A stretch of 64,000 nt of DNA from JABMQB01 sp963678235 (GTDB lineage Bacteria > Bacteroidota > Bacteroidia > Bacteroidales > Prolixibacteraceae). A program made the position numbers and the translations under genes. This document shows, piece after piece, positions 15,526 to 24,820 of this stretch (position 1 is its first letter; each line of letters begins with the position of its first letter). The stretch is taken from positions 1,426,001 through 1,490,000 of the forward strand of contig OY782766.1 in assembly GCA_963678235.1 (NCBI GenBank), in the 5' to 3' direction. The notes below the pieces were generated by a model. It worked only from the letters and a program-made list of their open reading frames with translations. It was not told the DNA's origin and did not search any database.

Positions 15526-17160
15526 TTACCTTCCTATATAGTCAAACCAATTAAAAGAAGCTACTGCCTTACTATTTTCCCCGCTACTTGTTGCATACAT
15601 CCCAATATAAGGACCATTAAACCCTTTTGCGACTTCATCAGAAATAACCTTCAGGTCCAATACTTTTCCAAGTTCTTTCATATTTTTTTCCGATTCTCCA
15701 TAGCTAAATACTAATTTACGACCGTTTCCTTCAGCTTTTAAAATCACACTTTCACTCTCATAATTAACCCTTGCCACTTCTGTTTTCTCCCCAACCATTG
15801 TTTGTATAATTGCCAATTGATCCTTTTCTTTAAGAAACTGGAAATGGCATCTGCTATTTCGATAAATAATCATTCCTGCCTTTTCATTTTCCAATTCTGT
15901 GGAAAAATCCATCGAAAGGGAAGCTTCAAAGTTATGATGTCGAATCCTACGTGCTATTAATGAGGGATTGGTTAAGCTATCTAAAATATTTGGACGAAGA
16001 TCAAGAGTAAGTACCCCTTTATGTATTCTATACCAATTATTTTGAGGCGTCCTTAACATATTCCATTCCAAATTTAGCTTATCGATGTCAAAATTATCTC
16101 GTGCGGGTTTTGTTTCAAAAGGTGTCCATGGTAAATCGGGGCGTTTCATTTTTAGTTCAACGATTCCTTTGCCGCGATTAAAAACCGGGGTTTGTTTATC
16201 GAAGGTTAGTGGACATAAAAAGGTTTCGCGTGCCAAAAGTGTATACCCGTCAACATACCTCTTTCCAAGCATTACTGCCCACCATTCGCCGTTTTGAGTT
16301 TCAACAATATCGGTGTGGCCAATAGAGTGGACAGGATAATCATTGCCAAGATGGCGATGTGTTAAAACAGGGTTAACATAATCCGTATTGTATGGGCCAA
16401 AAACAGAATCTGAATGATGAACGGTTGTTGCGTGATGGATTCCGGTACCTCCCTCAGCTACCAACAGTAAATATTTATTATTTATTTTATAAAGATGAGG
16501 ACCTTCTGTCCAGACTGCATTATTTGCATGCCCAAATGTAAGTTGCTCACGTTTTCCTATGAGCCTCCCTTGTTTTGTATCAAGTTCTTGGAGCCAAACG
16601 CCTTGTTGATCTTTCCAATCAGGCTTTTCATTTAAATTTCCATGTCCTACATAATAACATTTTCCATCATCGTCCCACATGAGGGAGGGATCAATTCCCG
16701 GCGAATCAAGCCAAACAGGATCGGACCATGGCCCTGTTGGATTTTTAGCTGTAATATAAAAATTACCACCGCTTTCACATTGAACACAGGTGGTAATTAG
16801 ATAAAACAGTCCCTCGTGGTAACGAATGGTTACAGCAAAAATCCCCATATAGTCTCCCAGTCCATCTTGGAGCTTGAGCTGTTCTGGACGGTGCAATCCG
16901 TAACCAATCAGCTCCCAATTTACCAAATCTCGACTATGGTGGATAGGTATGCCGGGAAACCATTCAAACGTAGAATTTACTAAATAGTAATCGTCGTCAA
17001 CACGGCATATTGATGGATCAGGATAATAACCAGAAATAATGGGGTTATTAAACGTATTGGGTGGAATGGGGTTTTCCTCAATATTCTCTGTATTGGTTTG
17101 TGCTTGAACTTGCCATATAGCAATGACCAATAACAGAATTAAGTTAACTCTCCGTTTCAT
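15526..17160 (-). CDS. GH43-family beta-xylosidase/alpha-L-arabinofuranosidase
   Basis: A 544-residue secreted hydrolase (signal peptide about 1-21). The five-bladed propeller at about 36-330 shows GYYPDPSICRVDDDYYLVNSTFEWFPGIPIHHS, with Asp48 as the likely general base, GIDPSLMWDDDG holding the second acidic residue, and NAVWTEGPHLYKI holding the likely proton-donor Glu. A C-terminal beta-sandwich (about 345-544) is the GH43 accessory domain seen in beta-xylosidases of the XynB type. Substrates are xylan or arabinan side chains; the sequence alone does not separate xylosidase from arabinofuranosidase. It stands alone with no SusC/SusD pair. Confidence 0.9.
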   Translation of the reverse strand: MKRRVNLILLLVIAIWQVQAQTNTENIEENPIPPNTFNNPIISGYYPDPSICRVDDDYYLVNSTFEWFPGIPIHHSRDLVNWELIGYGLHRPEQLKLQDGLGDYMGIFAVTIRYHEGLFYLITTCVQCESGGNFYITAKNPTGPWSDPVWLDSPGIDPSLMWDDDGKCYYVGHGNLNEKPDWKDQQGVWLQELDTKQGRLIGKREQLTFGHANNAVWTEGPHLYKINNKYLLLVAEGGTGIHHATTVHHSDSVFGPYNTDYVNPVLTHRHLGNDYPVHSIGHTDIVETQNGEWWAVMLGKRYVDGYTLLARETFLCPLTFDKQTPVFNRGKGIVELKMKRPDLPWTPFETKPARDNFDIDKLNLEWNMLRTPQNNWYRIHKGVLTLDLRPNILDSLTNPSLIARRIRHHNFEASLSMDFSTELENEKAGMIIYRNSRCHFQFLKEKDQLAIIQTMVGEKTEVARVNYESESVILKAEGNGRKLVFSYGESEKNMKELGKVLDLKVISDEVAKGFNGPYIGMYATSSGENSKAVASFNWFDYIGR

Positions 17161-17855
17161 TATATTTGCTAATTATTAATTGTAAATTTGCCTTCCTATC
17201 CAACACATAAATAAACATTAGTTCATTTATATACTTTCAATAATCATCTATTTTATGACCTCATACCAATTCACAAGAATTGATTATTGAGTGGTTCTAA
17301 AAATAAGTGTTTTATTTAAGAAATCTGAGGATTGCAGCTACTTAATTGAAAACAGGCTTTCTTTGCGTTTTCAGGTTTCGAAGCATTCGCAAGTTAATAA
17401 TATTACTTGTCGCAGGCAATAGCTTTGTACCTAAGCTTGGAGTTTGGAGTTGGAAGTTGGAAGTTTGGATTTTAGCTTGAGACTTGAAGCTTTTTGCTTG
17501 AGCCTTCTGATAGGGATTTCTCTCTGCGTTCGAAATTACTTGACATACTTTTTGCTACCCGAAACTCGAGACTCAAGGCTGAAAAGATTTCTCACTTCGT
17601 TCGAAATGACAGCTTAATTCTTGAAGCGAAGCTATTCTAACTTTAAGTAATTACCACACTATCAATAAGTAGTATTACTTGTTTCTTGAAAACGGGTAGA
17701 ACTACGTTCAAAAAAATCATCGCAAACCCCTAATTTTGTGGAAGATATAATTCTTTCGATTGAATTTACACCCCGTAATTTTCTTAAAGAATATTCTTTA
17801 GAGGCGTATTCCGAAAAGCCTTACGAGTAGGAAAAACTTAAACACACAAAATCGG
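17161..17855. other. Long non-coding gap with repeat debris
   Basis: I see no convincing gene in about 700 bases. It contains ATTGCAGCTACTT (about 17332), which matches part of dispersed family 1; a GGAGTTTGGAGTTGGAAG patch near 17440 related to the heptamer array; and two nested TTTCTC-x-CT-CGTTCGAAAT copies (about 17517 and 17589), a text common in intergenic DNA of this phylum. A 46-codon frame ending near 17830 lacks support. Confidence 0.6.
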
Positions 17856-18269
17856 ATGGAAACAAAAGAAGCACAAGCCAAAACCCTTGTTGGGGCTTAT
17901 TTGGCAAAAGGATTAATGGGCAATATTGGAATGCCGGGCGCGCCAATAATGCATTTCTCACTGGTGGTTGTCCCGTCAACCAATACGGTATCAGGTTCGG
18001 TGGAGATTACTCAGGCACTGGGTCCTGAATATCCAAGCATTGTAATTAAGGAGGTAAGCGGTGTTATCCGTGCAACCGGGTATGGAAAAGTTACCAAAGT
18101 TGTTGCCCTTAAAGGCGAATACCTTGTTTCGGTACAACCTCCGGCAATCGGGACTTACCTGGCTCAGTTTTCGGCACACATGGCCATCGACAATGAATGG
18201 AATGGGCGTGGTGGCTTTAGCTACGACAATAACAACATTGAAGATGTTCCGGTGCAAAGCATAAAGTAA
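17856..18269 (+). CDS. DUF1842-like protein
   Basis: A 137-residue protein with no signal peptide. The strand pattern IMHFSLVVVPSTNTVSGSVEITQALGP, a later TGYGKVTKVVALKGEYLVSVQPP and AHMAIDNEWNGRGGFSYDNN match my memory of DUF1842 proteins, small all-beta proteins of unknown function with the same VSG-x-x-x-ITQA motif. It is monocistronic, preceded by a long non-coding stretch. No catalytic or metal motif is visible. Family match is from memory and moderate; no role can be given. Confidence 0.6.
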   Translation: METKEAQAKTLVGAYLAKGLMGNIGMPGAPIMHFSLVVVPSTNTVSGSVEITQALGPEYPSIVIKEVSGVIRATGYGKVTKVVALKGEYLVSVQPPAIGTYLAQFSAHMAIDNEWNGRGGFSYDNNNIEDVPVQSIK

Positions 18270-18401
18270 GTTTATTATTTCGCACCTCAATTAGCAAATT
18301 AATTAGGGTAAAACATGTCGGGTAAAGATTTAGTATACATTTCACCCGATTTTGTTTGCCCGCTATTGCGCAATAAGTAAATCCTAATTGCCCCTAACTT
18401 T

Positions 18402-19040
18402 TTAATTGGCAGGACAAGTTTTCAGGGTGAAATAAAAAGTAGAACCTTCCCCTAACTTGCTATCAACACCGATCTTTCCACCATGCTTGTCAATGAACTC
18501 GTTACACAGGATCAATCCCAAACCAGTACCTTTTTCATCGTTGGTCCCGGTGGTTGAGTAACTTTCATCCATTCGGAAAAGCTTATTTACAGAATCTTTG
18601 GGGATTCCAATCCCATTGTCTGAAATTTGCACAAGTACTTCTCCACCCGAATTTTCTGCTGAAATTTTAACCTTTCCGCCAATAGGAGTAAACTTTATCG
18701 CATTTGAAATTAAATTCCTCAATACGGTACTGATCATCGCCAGATCGGCAAAAACACAGATATTTTCAGGCACATGGCACGAAAGGTTTATTTTCTTCTG
18801 TGCGGCAATTTCTTCAAACAATTCCGATATTTCCTCAACCAAACTTTTTAGCTCCAACTTAGCTGGCATATATTTCATCCTTCCTGTAGCCGATTGCGAC
18901 CACTCAATCAGGTTTGCCAGTAAATCCATCGCCTTTTTCGATGATTCTAAGATCCTCCCGGCAAATTCCACAAAAATAAAAACCTGATTTCCCAGGTCGG
19001 TGATCATATTTCGAATAATGAAATATAGTAAGAATTTCAT
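18402..19040 (-). pseudogene. 5'-truncated sensor histidine kinase lacking its H-box
   Basis: 212 residues. The C-terminal HATPase domain is intact: N-box VLRNLISNAIKFTP, G1 box ISDNGIGIP, and G2 box EKGTGLGLILCNEF. Before it runs the second half of a HisKA dimerisation helix (ESSKKAMDLLANLIEWSQSATGRM). The first HisKA helix with the phospho-accepting His (normally an H-D/E-L-R/K-x-P motif) is absent, replaced by MKFLLYFIIRNMITDLGNQ. A stop codon lies five codons upstream and neither of the other minus frames restores the H-box. I therefore read it as a remnant or an ATPase-only protein. It lies convergent with the DUF1842 gene. Confidence 0.65.
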
Positions 19041-19156
19041 CGTACCAACTATTTAATAGAACGTTTTTAAATATAGTTATGAACGAATGCTTGGATTTCA
19101 TACAACAAAACAACTATTCTACAAAGATTCAACTTCGAAAATCTTTGAAGGAAACC

Positions 19157-19183
19157 ACAAAAAAAGGAGGGATATTCCCTCCT
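19157..19183 (-). terminator. Rho-independent terminator of the yceI transcript
   Basis: Perfect 8-bp inverted repeat AGGAGGGA (19165-19172) / TCCCTCCT (19176-19183), loop TAT, followed on the minus strand by TTTTTTT. It sits 39 bases after the YceI stop and upstream of the kinase remnant. Confidence 0.85.
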
Positions 19184-19221
19184 CAAAAATGATCAATCAT
19201 TTTTCCCTTCCCCACAAAAAA

Positions 19222-19791
19222 CTATAAGGTTACAAGATTTACCTCGACAGTAAAATCATCGTAAATTAATTTATCCCCTAAATCCTGGAAAAATTTCCCG
19301 GACCTGAATTTTGCGCCATATTTTGTTCTGTCAACAACTAGTGTTGAGCTAAAACCGCTTTCTTCTTGTTTTACTGTAAATGAAATAGGTTCTGTAATTC
19401 CTTTAATTGTTAAATGTCCTTTAACCGCTGCTTCACCATTTTCAAATGCTTCGCTATCTACAATTTTTAAGGTTGCTTCCGGATATTGTTCCACACCAAA
19501 AAAATCATCTGATTTTAAGTGACCAATCAATTTATCTGCCCACTCTGAACCTGCCAAATCGATGTTTGTAATTGAATTCATATCCAATACAAATTCACCT
19601 CCTGCAATTTTTCCATCAGCTAACTCAAGGTTACCACCTTTAATGCTCACATTTCCAAAATGTTCACCTGTAACTTTTTTCCCTGTCCACTTCGCAGTAG
19701 ATTTTTCAACGTCCACTGTCAAACTCTTCCCAAAAGATGCAGTTACAACAACTGCCAAAACCACTGTAAATAAATACTTCATTGTTTTCAT
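19222..19791 (-). CDS. YceI-family lipocalin-like periplasmic protein
   Basis: A 189-residue exported protein (signal peptide about 1-22). The hallmark start STAKWTGKKVTGEHFGNVSIKGG, the internal SDDFFGVEQYPEATLKI, GHLTIKGITEPISF and the C-terminal KFFQDLGDKLIYDDFTVEVNL are all classic YceI, a family with a lipocalin-like barrel that binds polyisoprenoid or other lipids. It follows the pirin gene by 15 bases and ends in a strong terminator, so the two are one operon. The pairing of YceI with pirin is common in this phylum. The physiological ligand is unknown. Confidence 0.93.
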   Translation of the reverse strand: MKTMKYLFTVVLAVVVTASFGKSLTVDVEKSTAKWTGKKVTGEHFGNVSIKGGNLELADGKIAGGEFVLDMNSITNIDLAGSEWADKLIGHLKSDDFFGVEQYPEATLKIVDSEAFENGEAAVKGHLTIKGITEPISFTVKQEESGFSSTLVVDRTKYGAKFRSGKFFQDLGDKLIYDDFTVEVNLVTL

Positions 19792-19805
19792 TTTATTGTT
19801 ATTAA

Positions 19806-20516
19806 TTAATTCATACTTGGTATTTCAATGCATATTAACTGTGAATCCTTTGTAGCCTTAACTTTAAATTCACGGGACTCCATAATTCCAATAGCATCTC
19901 TTTTATATAATTTATTACCGACAATTTCTATCTCGCCTTCTATTACAAATACATAGCTTCCGAAACTACCGCTATGGGTTGAATACTCAATTTCATTTTC
20001 TTCCGATAAAAAAGTACGGGAAATAAAGGCGTTTTGTTGAATGGAGAGTGGTGCTTTTCCATCTCCCGACACCAGAACCTGCCATTTATTTTGTGCACCA
20101 TTCACATCAAAGAACTTTTGATCATAAACCGGATCAATATTTTTCTTGTCAGGCATAATCCAAATTTGCAATAAATTGAGTTCATCGCTGGAACTGGCAT
20201 TGTGTTCGGAATGAAAAATACCCGTTCCGGCACTCATTACCTGAACCTCGTTTTCTTTAATTACCTGCTCATGCCCCATTGAATCAGCATGTTTTATAGC
20301 CCCATCAAGAATTACCGAAATGATTTCCATATTGTCGTGTGGGTGCAAACCGAACCCGGTTGAAGGTTGGATAATATCATCGTTCAAAACCCTTAAGGCC
20401 CCAAAATTCACCCTTTTCGGGTCATACCACCGCCCAAAGCTAAAAGAGTGCTTTGCCTTTAACCAACCGTGATTAAACGAACCTCTCGAATCTGACCTAT
20501 GAATAATTGTTTTCAT
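19806..20516 (-). CDS. Pirin family protein (YhhW-like bicupin)
   Basis: A 236-residue cytoplasmic bicupin. The metal site of the N-terminal cupin is complete: GLHPHDNMEI gives His58 and His60, and GIFHSEHN gives His102 and Glu104, the same positions as in YhhW, which has quercetinase activity. The start DSRGSFNHGWLKAKHSFSFGRWYDP is strongly conserved. First gene of a two-gene operon with yceI. Function in this organism is unknown; possible roles are flavonoid dioxygenase or redox-linked regulation. Confidence 0.93.
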   Translation of the reverse strand: MKTIIHRSDSRGSFNHGWLKAKHSFSFGRWYDPKRVNFGALRVLNDDIIQPSTGFGLHPHDNMEIISVILDGAIKHADSMGHEQVIKENEVQVMSAGTGIFHSEHNASSSDELNLLQIWIMPDKKNIDPVYDQKFFDVNGAQNKWQVLVSGDGKAPLSIQQNAFISRTFLSEENEIEYSTHSGSFGSYVFVIEGEIEIVGNKLYKRDAIGIMESREFKVKATKDSQLICIEIPSMN

Positions 20517-20610
20517 GACTTCAATAATTTATAATACAAAACTAGAATGAAAACAAGGTCTGGTCAATGCACTTTTCAGAATAAAAGATGTAATTATCCG
20601 ATATTGGATT

Positions 20611-20897
20611 ATGAAATATAATTACCAAACATTGATTGTACAAATTCTAATAGAAATGACAGGCTATCCGGAACCAGAATTAGTAACTTAAAAAGTAATT
20701 GAAAACTTCAATTTAAAAAAGCTATTTTTGACGGTGAAATAGATTCTATTTTTTGGGATGTGGAAGAGAATGGGCATAATTATTATAGTTTTGGAAAAAA
20801 GACATTAGACTAAACCTCTATACACTGAAAGCACATAGGTTTAGGATTGAATGAAATTCAAAAAATAATGGACAAAGCAGAAAAGATTATTGAGTAA
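20611..20897 (+). pseudogene. Decayed short ORF (possible pseudogene)
   Basis: Starting at ATG 20611 the translation reads MKYNYQTLIVQILIEMTGYP and runs to a stop after PELVT; reading resumes as KVIENFNLKK, then a frame change continues as AIFDGEIDSIFWDVEENGHN and YYSFGKKTLD. After a stop and another stop six codons on it continues as KHIGLGLNEIQKIMDKAEKI to a TAA at 20895. The amino-acid composition is protein-like through all segments, with one frameshift and three internal stops, which suggests a dead gene of about 95 codons. I do not recognise the family. Confidence 0.35.
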
Positions 20898-21070
20898 TGA
20901 GTAGAGAGAAAATGCATTATGATTCTCAATTCTCAAACCTTTGTACTCAAATCTACTCATTCTAAAATCAAAATTTATAGAATCTAAAGTAGCTGCAATG
21001 ATCCCGATTGAATCGGGAGCAGAGCATTCTCCGAATACAATTCGGAGGTTTTAACCATTAACTAGAAAAA
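20810..21070 (+). repeat. Dispersed repeat family 1, copy B (full form)
   Basis: Aligns along its length with 39792-40024: shared ACTAAACC...ATGCACTG-like start, GGTTTA..ATTGAATGAAATTC, ATTGAGTAA, TTGTACTCAAATCTAC, AAATTTATAGAA.CTAAAGTAG and GCAATGATCCCGAT. It has both hairpins: CCCGAT/ATCGGG (21003-21017) and CTCCGAAT/ATTCGGAG (21030-21048). Confidence 0.8.
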
Positions 21071-21078
21071 AAGATATT

Positions 21079-22026
21079 ATGAAGCGAATTTTAGTGACTG
21101 GTGGAGCAGGGTTTGTTGGTTCACATTTATGTGAGTATTTATTAAATCAGGGGAATGAAGTAGTTTGTTTAGACAACTATTTTACGGGCAAGAAAGAAAA
21201 AATAGTTCACCTGCTTGACAATCATTACTTTGAACTTGTAAGGCACGATGTAACAATGCCCTACTTTATAGAGGTAGATGAAATTTATAATTTGGCATGT
21301 CCTGCATCACCCGTTCATTATCAATACAATCCTATTAAAACAATAAAAACTTCGGTAATGGGGGCAATTAATATGCTTGGTCTTGCCAAAAGGGTTAAAG
21401 CCAAGATATTACAAGCTTCAACCAGTGAAGTTTATGGAGATCCTGAAATCCATCCCCAAACGGAAGATTATTGGGGAAATGTAAATCCAATTGGAATCCG
21501 GTCGTGCTACGATGAAGGTAAACGTTGTGCCGAATCTTTGTTTACAAATTATCATTCTCAGAACGATGTTAAAATAAAGATTATACGGATTTTTAATACC
21601 TATGGTCCCAAGATGGAGCCTGACGATGGACGGGTTGTATCAAATTTTATAGTACAAGCCTTACAAAATAAAGACATCACGATTTTTGGCGATGGTTTAC
21701 AAACCAGAAGTTTTCAATATGTCAGTGATTTGGTGGAAGGAATGGTTCGGATGATGGGCACCGGCGATGATTTTACGGGTCCGGTAAATATTGGCAATCC
21801 GGGAGAATTTACGATGATCGAACTTGCCGAGAATATTATTGATTTAACAGGATCGAAATCAAAATTAATACATCTTCCTCTGCCTGCCGATGATCCAACC
21901 CAGCGAAAACCGGATATCACTCTGGCAAAAGAAAAACTGGACAACTGGGAACCAAAAATATCCTTGCGTGAGGGATTGACAGAAACTATTGATTATTTCG
22001 ACAAGCTACTTGCTTCAGGCAAATAA
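21079..22026 (+). CDS. UDP-glucuronate decarboxylase (UDP-xylose synthase), SDR family
   Basis: NAD-dependent enzyme converting UDP-glucuronate to UDP-xylose, a precursor for glycans. The 315-residue protein opens with the Rossmann motif TGGAGFVGSHL, then ASTSEVYGDP (Thr115-Glu117) and the catalytic pair in RSCYDEGKRCAE (Tyr144, Lys148). The ACPASPVHYQYNPIKT segment and the RSFQYVSDLVEGM block are specific for the UXS branch of the extended SDR group. Full length, without the N-terminal membrane anchor of eukaryotic enzymes. No other nucleotide-sugar gene is adjacent, so the glycan it feeds cannot be named. Confidence 0.9.
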   Translation: MKRILVTGGAGFVGSHLCEYLLNQGNEVVCLDNYFTGKKEKIVHLLDNHYFELVRHDVTMPYFIEVDEIYNLACPASPVHYQYNPIKTIKTSVMGAINMLGLAKRVKAKILQASTSEVYGDPEIHPQTEDYWGNVNPIGIRSCYDEGKRCAESLFTNYHSQNDVKIKIIRIFNTYGPKMEPDDGRVVSNFIVQALQNKDITIFGDGLQTRSFQYVSDLVEGMVRMMGTGDDFTGPVNIGNPGEFTMIELAENIIDLTGSKSKLIHLPLPADDPTQRKPDITLAKEKLDNWEPKISLREGLTETIDYFDKLLASGK

Positions 22027-22201
22027 AGCGACATATGACTGAAATACAACATTCTAAACCTCAACTTAAATGCAAAAAATATAAATTGGATTAAAGATAG
22101 AAGAAGTAAGTCCGAAGGCAAAAGAAAATACTCATTCCATATTCTTATACTTCAGGCTATTGGCTTCAAGCACCACTCAAAATGAAAAAGGAGTATTAGG
22201 A

Positions 22202-23092
22202 TCAATTATCGCCACCAATAATTTCCTTCTCCAGTTTATTTCTGAACTCAGTGAAAGAAACTCCTTCTATGTTTTTATAAAACTTACTGAAATACGAGGG
22301 ATCGTCGAACCCAAGCTGGTAGGCGATTTGCTTGGAGGATAAATCGGTATGCACCCCCAGCCTTTTTGCTTCCAATAAAATCCTTTCCTGGATAAATTCC
22401 TTCGCGTTTTTCCCTGTCGATGTTTTTATCACATTGTTTAAATAATCTGGTGAAATAGACAAATCCTCGGCATACTTCGATACCTGGTGCCACTGATGAA
22501 AGTTATTTTCAAGAAGTTCTTTAAAATTCAACACAATACTTTTCCCAGACTGTACCGAATGACTGATTTCCTTTTGTTTTGAATCGGTCAAACGATTACA
22601 TTCGATTAGAAATAGCTTAAGATAAGCTCCTAAAACAGTATCCTTAAACGGGTTATCTTCTTCAAATGCCTGTTGTAAATGGAAGGCTATGTCGGCAAGC
22701 TTTTCTTCCGTTTTCTTATCGATAGTTAAAGGCGGTGTATCTGTAATATCAGAAAACAAACCAAGGTTTTTTATAAAACTCTCCGGGATATAATTTTCCT
22801 GAAGAAATTCTTTTGTGAAAAGGATTACCCACCCTACCGGTTCTGGTTTTGTCTCCACTTTATGCACCTGCCCCGGGCCAACAAAAAACACAATATTTGG
22901 CTGGATTGGATGTTCTTTATAATCAATATGATGCGTTCCACAGGCTTTTCTTGCCCACAGTACCGTATAATAATTATGCCTGTGGGGAACATCGTCGATG
23001 CCTTTGTTCTGGAGGTCGATTTCCTCCATTGTTTTAATAGCAAAACCAACTTTTTTTCCCTTATATTTTAAATCCAATAAAGGTATATGCAT
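22202..23092 (-). CDS. AraC-family transcriptional regulator
   Basis: A 296-residue activator with an N-terminal cupin-like sensor domain (about 15-160; HRHNYYTVLWARKACGTHHIDY, then VFFVGPGQVHKV) and a C-terminal double HTH (about 195-290; KYAEDLSISPDYLNNVIKTS, then QIAYQLGFDDPSYFSKFYKN). It is divergently transcribed from the sodium/solute symporter gene across a short gap, so it probably controls that transporter in response to its substrate. The effector is unknown. Confidence 0.92.
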   Translation of the reverse strand: MHIPLLDLKYKGKKVGFAIKTMEEIDLQNKGIDDVPHRHNYYTVLWARKACGTHHIDYKEHPIQPNIVFFVGPGQVHKVETKPEPVGWVILFTKEFLQENYIPESFIKNLGLFSDITDTPPLTIDKKTEEKLADIAFHLQQAFEEDNPFKDTVLGAYLKLFLIECNRLTDSKQKEISHSVQSGKSIVLNFKELLENNFHQWHQVSKYAEDLSISPDYLNNVIKTSTGKNAKEFIQERILLEAKRLGVHTDLSSKQIAYQLGFDDPSYFSKFYKNIEGVSFTEFRNKLEKEIIGGDN

Positions 23093-23235
23093 ATTTTCTG
23101 CTTTGTTTCCTTAAAATTAATGCTTCTACACAAAATAATACACATAATTTGGCAGAATGATCATTTTTGCGAATATCTTTTGACGTAAAAGAATTATGTT
23201 TCCTATTTTTGGTTGAACCTGAGAAAATTAAAGAT

Positions 23236-24678
23236 ATGATTCCTGTTTTTATTTTATACATCGTGGTTTTAATTGTGATTGTTACCTATTCTGCACGAAG
23301 GTCAAAAACAAACAACGACTTTGTTCTGGGTGGAAAAAAAATCTCAGGCTTCTCATTAGCCCTTTCGGAAAGGGCAACAGGAGAATCGGCTTGGTTACTG
23401 CTGGGATTAACAGGATTGGCTTACTCAGAGGGCATGGCAGCCATTTGGGTAGCACTGGGCTGCGTATCAGGAATACTGTTTTTGTGGGTATTTTTAGCCG
23501 AACCATTACAAAAGCTAACAGAAAGAACTGGGGCTTTAACGGTTCCCGGCTTATTCTCCGCCAAATTTAAAGGCAATGGCAAAAGCTTTGGGATTTTATC
23601 TTCCGTTATCATCATATTCTTTTTTGTGCTTTACATAGCAGCACAGTTTAGTGGTGCCGGAAAAATTTTTAACGACACGTTCAATATTAACCCCTTTTGG
23701 GGAATGGTAATCGGGTCGGTTTTGGTGACAGTGTACACCATGATGGGAGGTTTTATTACAGTTGTAGCTACCGATGCATTTCAGGCAGTTTTAATGGTTG
23801 TAACCTGTGTTGTATTGCCAATTATTACACTCGGTATTGCAGCAACCTACAATATACATATCGCCGAAACCATTGCCCATGCCAGCTACACCATCCCCTT
23901 AAATATGGAATCGGCAAAACAGGCTACAGGGGGATTGTTAATATTGAACGGGTTAAGTTGGGCTTTTGGATATACCGGACAACCACAGCTATTGACCCGG
24001 ATGATGGCCATGCGGAATAAAAAAGAAACCCGCCAATCGAGATGGTTGGCAGTAGCCTGGACATTGCTGTCTTATGCTGGTGCATTTTTGATTGGGATAA
24101 TCGGGTACAAACTGGTTCAGGCAGGTGCACTTGGCGAGGCTGCAAGTGCCATAAGTAACGATGCTGAAAAAATTATGCCCATTATGGTAATGACCCTTCT
24201 CAACCCGGTTTTGGCTGGGATATTGCTTTCAGGCGCAGTTTCTGCAATGATGTCAACCGCTTCTTCCCAATTAATGGTGGTTTCCTCGTCAATGACAGAA
24301 GATTTATACCTCCAATTAACAAAGAAAAAAGTAGAAGAAAAGAAAATGTTGTTCCTCAACAAAATACTTACCCTGGCTGTAGGACTTATGGGCTTCTTGC
24401 TTGCAATATCAATGAAAGAAACCGTTTACGGATTGGTTTCCTATGCCTGGAGCGGCATTGGCGCATCCTTTGGACCTGCAATTATCTTGCTGATTTTCTG
24501 GAAGAAGTTTTCACGAGCGGGGGTATATGCAAGTTTAATCACAGGCACTTTGAGCGCAGTGATTTGGAAAACCTTTTTGGTGGATATAACCGGAATATCT
24601 GAAAGGTTATCGAGTTATTTGATTGCATTGGCAATGGCAATTTTATTTAGTTTGTTATTCCCTGAAAAGAAGAACTAA
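23236..24678 (+). CDS. Sodium:solute symporter (SSS family, PutP-like)
   Basis: An inner-membrane sodium-coupled carrier of 480 residues. I place the start at ATG 23236 because MIPVFILYIVVLIVIVTYSARRS begins the first membrane helix; the frame is open back to 23167 but adds 23 residues not expected in the family. The motif LALSERATGESAWLLLGLTGLAYSEG is the PutP-type sodium-site segment, and ILSGAVSAMMSTASSQLMVVSSS carries the second sodium-site Ser/Thr residues of TM8. The family includes proline carriers, and the PutP-like sequence makes an amino acid, possibly proline, the leading guess. It is opposite an AraC regulator that likely controls it. Confidence 0.92.
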   Translation: MIPVFILYIVVLIVIVTYSARRSKTNNDFVLGGKKISGFSLALSERATGESAWLLLGLTGLAYSEGMAAIWVALGCVSGILFLWVFLAEPLQKLTERTGALTVPGLFSAKFKGNGKSFGILSSVIIIFFFVLYIAAQFSGAGKIFNDTFNINPFWGMVIGSVLVTVYTMMGGFITVVATDAFQAVLMVVTCVVLPIITLGIAATYNIHIAETIAHASYTIPLNMESAKQATGGLLILNGLSWAFGYTGQPQLLTRMMAMRNKKETRQSRWLAVAWTLLSYAGAFLIGIIGYKLVQAGALGEAASAISNDAEKIMPIMVMTLLNPVLAGILLSGAVSAMMSTASSQLMVVSSSMTEDLYLQLTKKKVEEKKMLFLNKILTLAVGLMGFLLAISMKETVYGLVSYAWSGIGASFGPAIILLIFWKKFSRAGVYASLITGTLSAVIWKTFLVDITGISERLSSYLIALAMAILFSLLFPEKKN

Positions 24679-24820
24679 CCAGCCTTATTCCCCCAACAAC
24701 AAAATCATACACATAAAATTATAGTTCTGATTACTCATTAATTTCTGGCATTAACACCCCATCCACTAAATCCGACAATTCGGTAGCATTAAGTTTTATC
24801 CTTTCTGTTTTCAGTAAATC

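Larger units (their letters stand above)
20517..21078. other. Intergenic region with a decayed frame and a repeat-family-1 copy
   Basis: No intact gene. A degraded coding-like stretch runs 20611-20897 (listed separately), and 20810-21070 is the longest copy of dispersed repeat family 1, which ends nine bases before the UDP-glucuronate decarboxylase start. Confidence 0.65.

Noticed and set aside
17690..17832. A 46-codon frame ending near 17830, before the DUF1842 gene
   Set aside because: It has no good start codon, no recognisable motif and sits in repeat-rich DNA.
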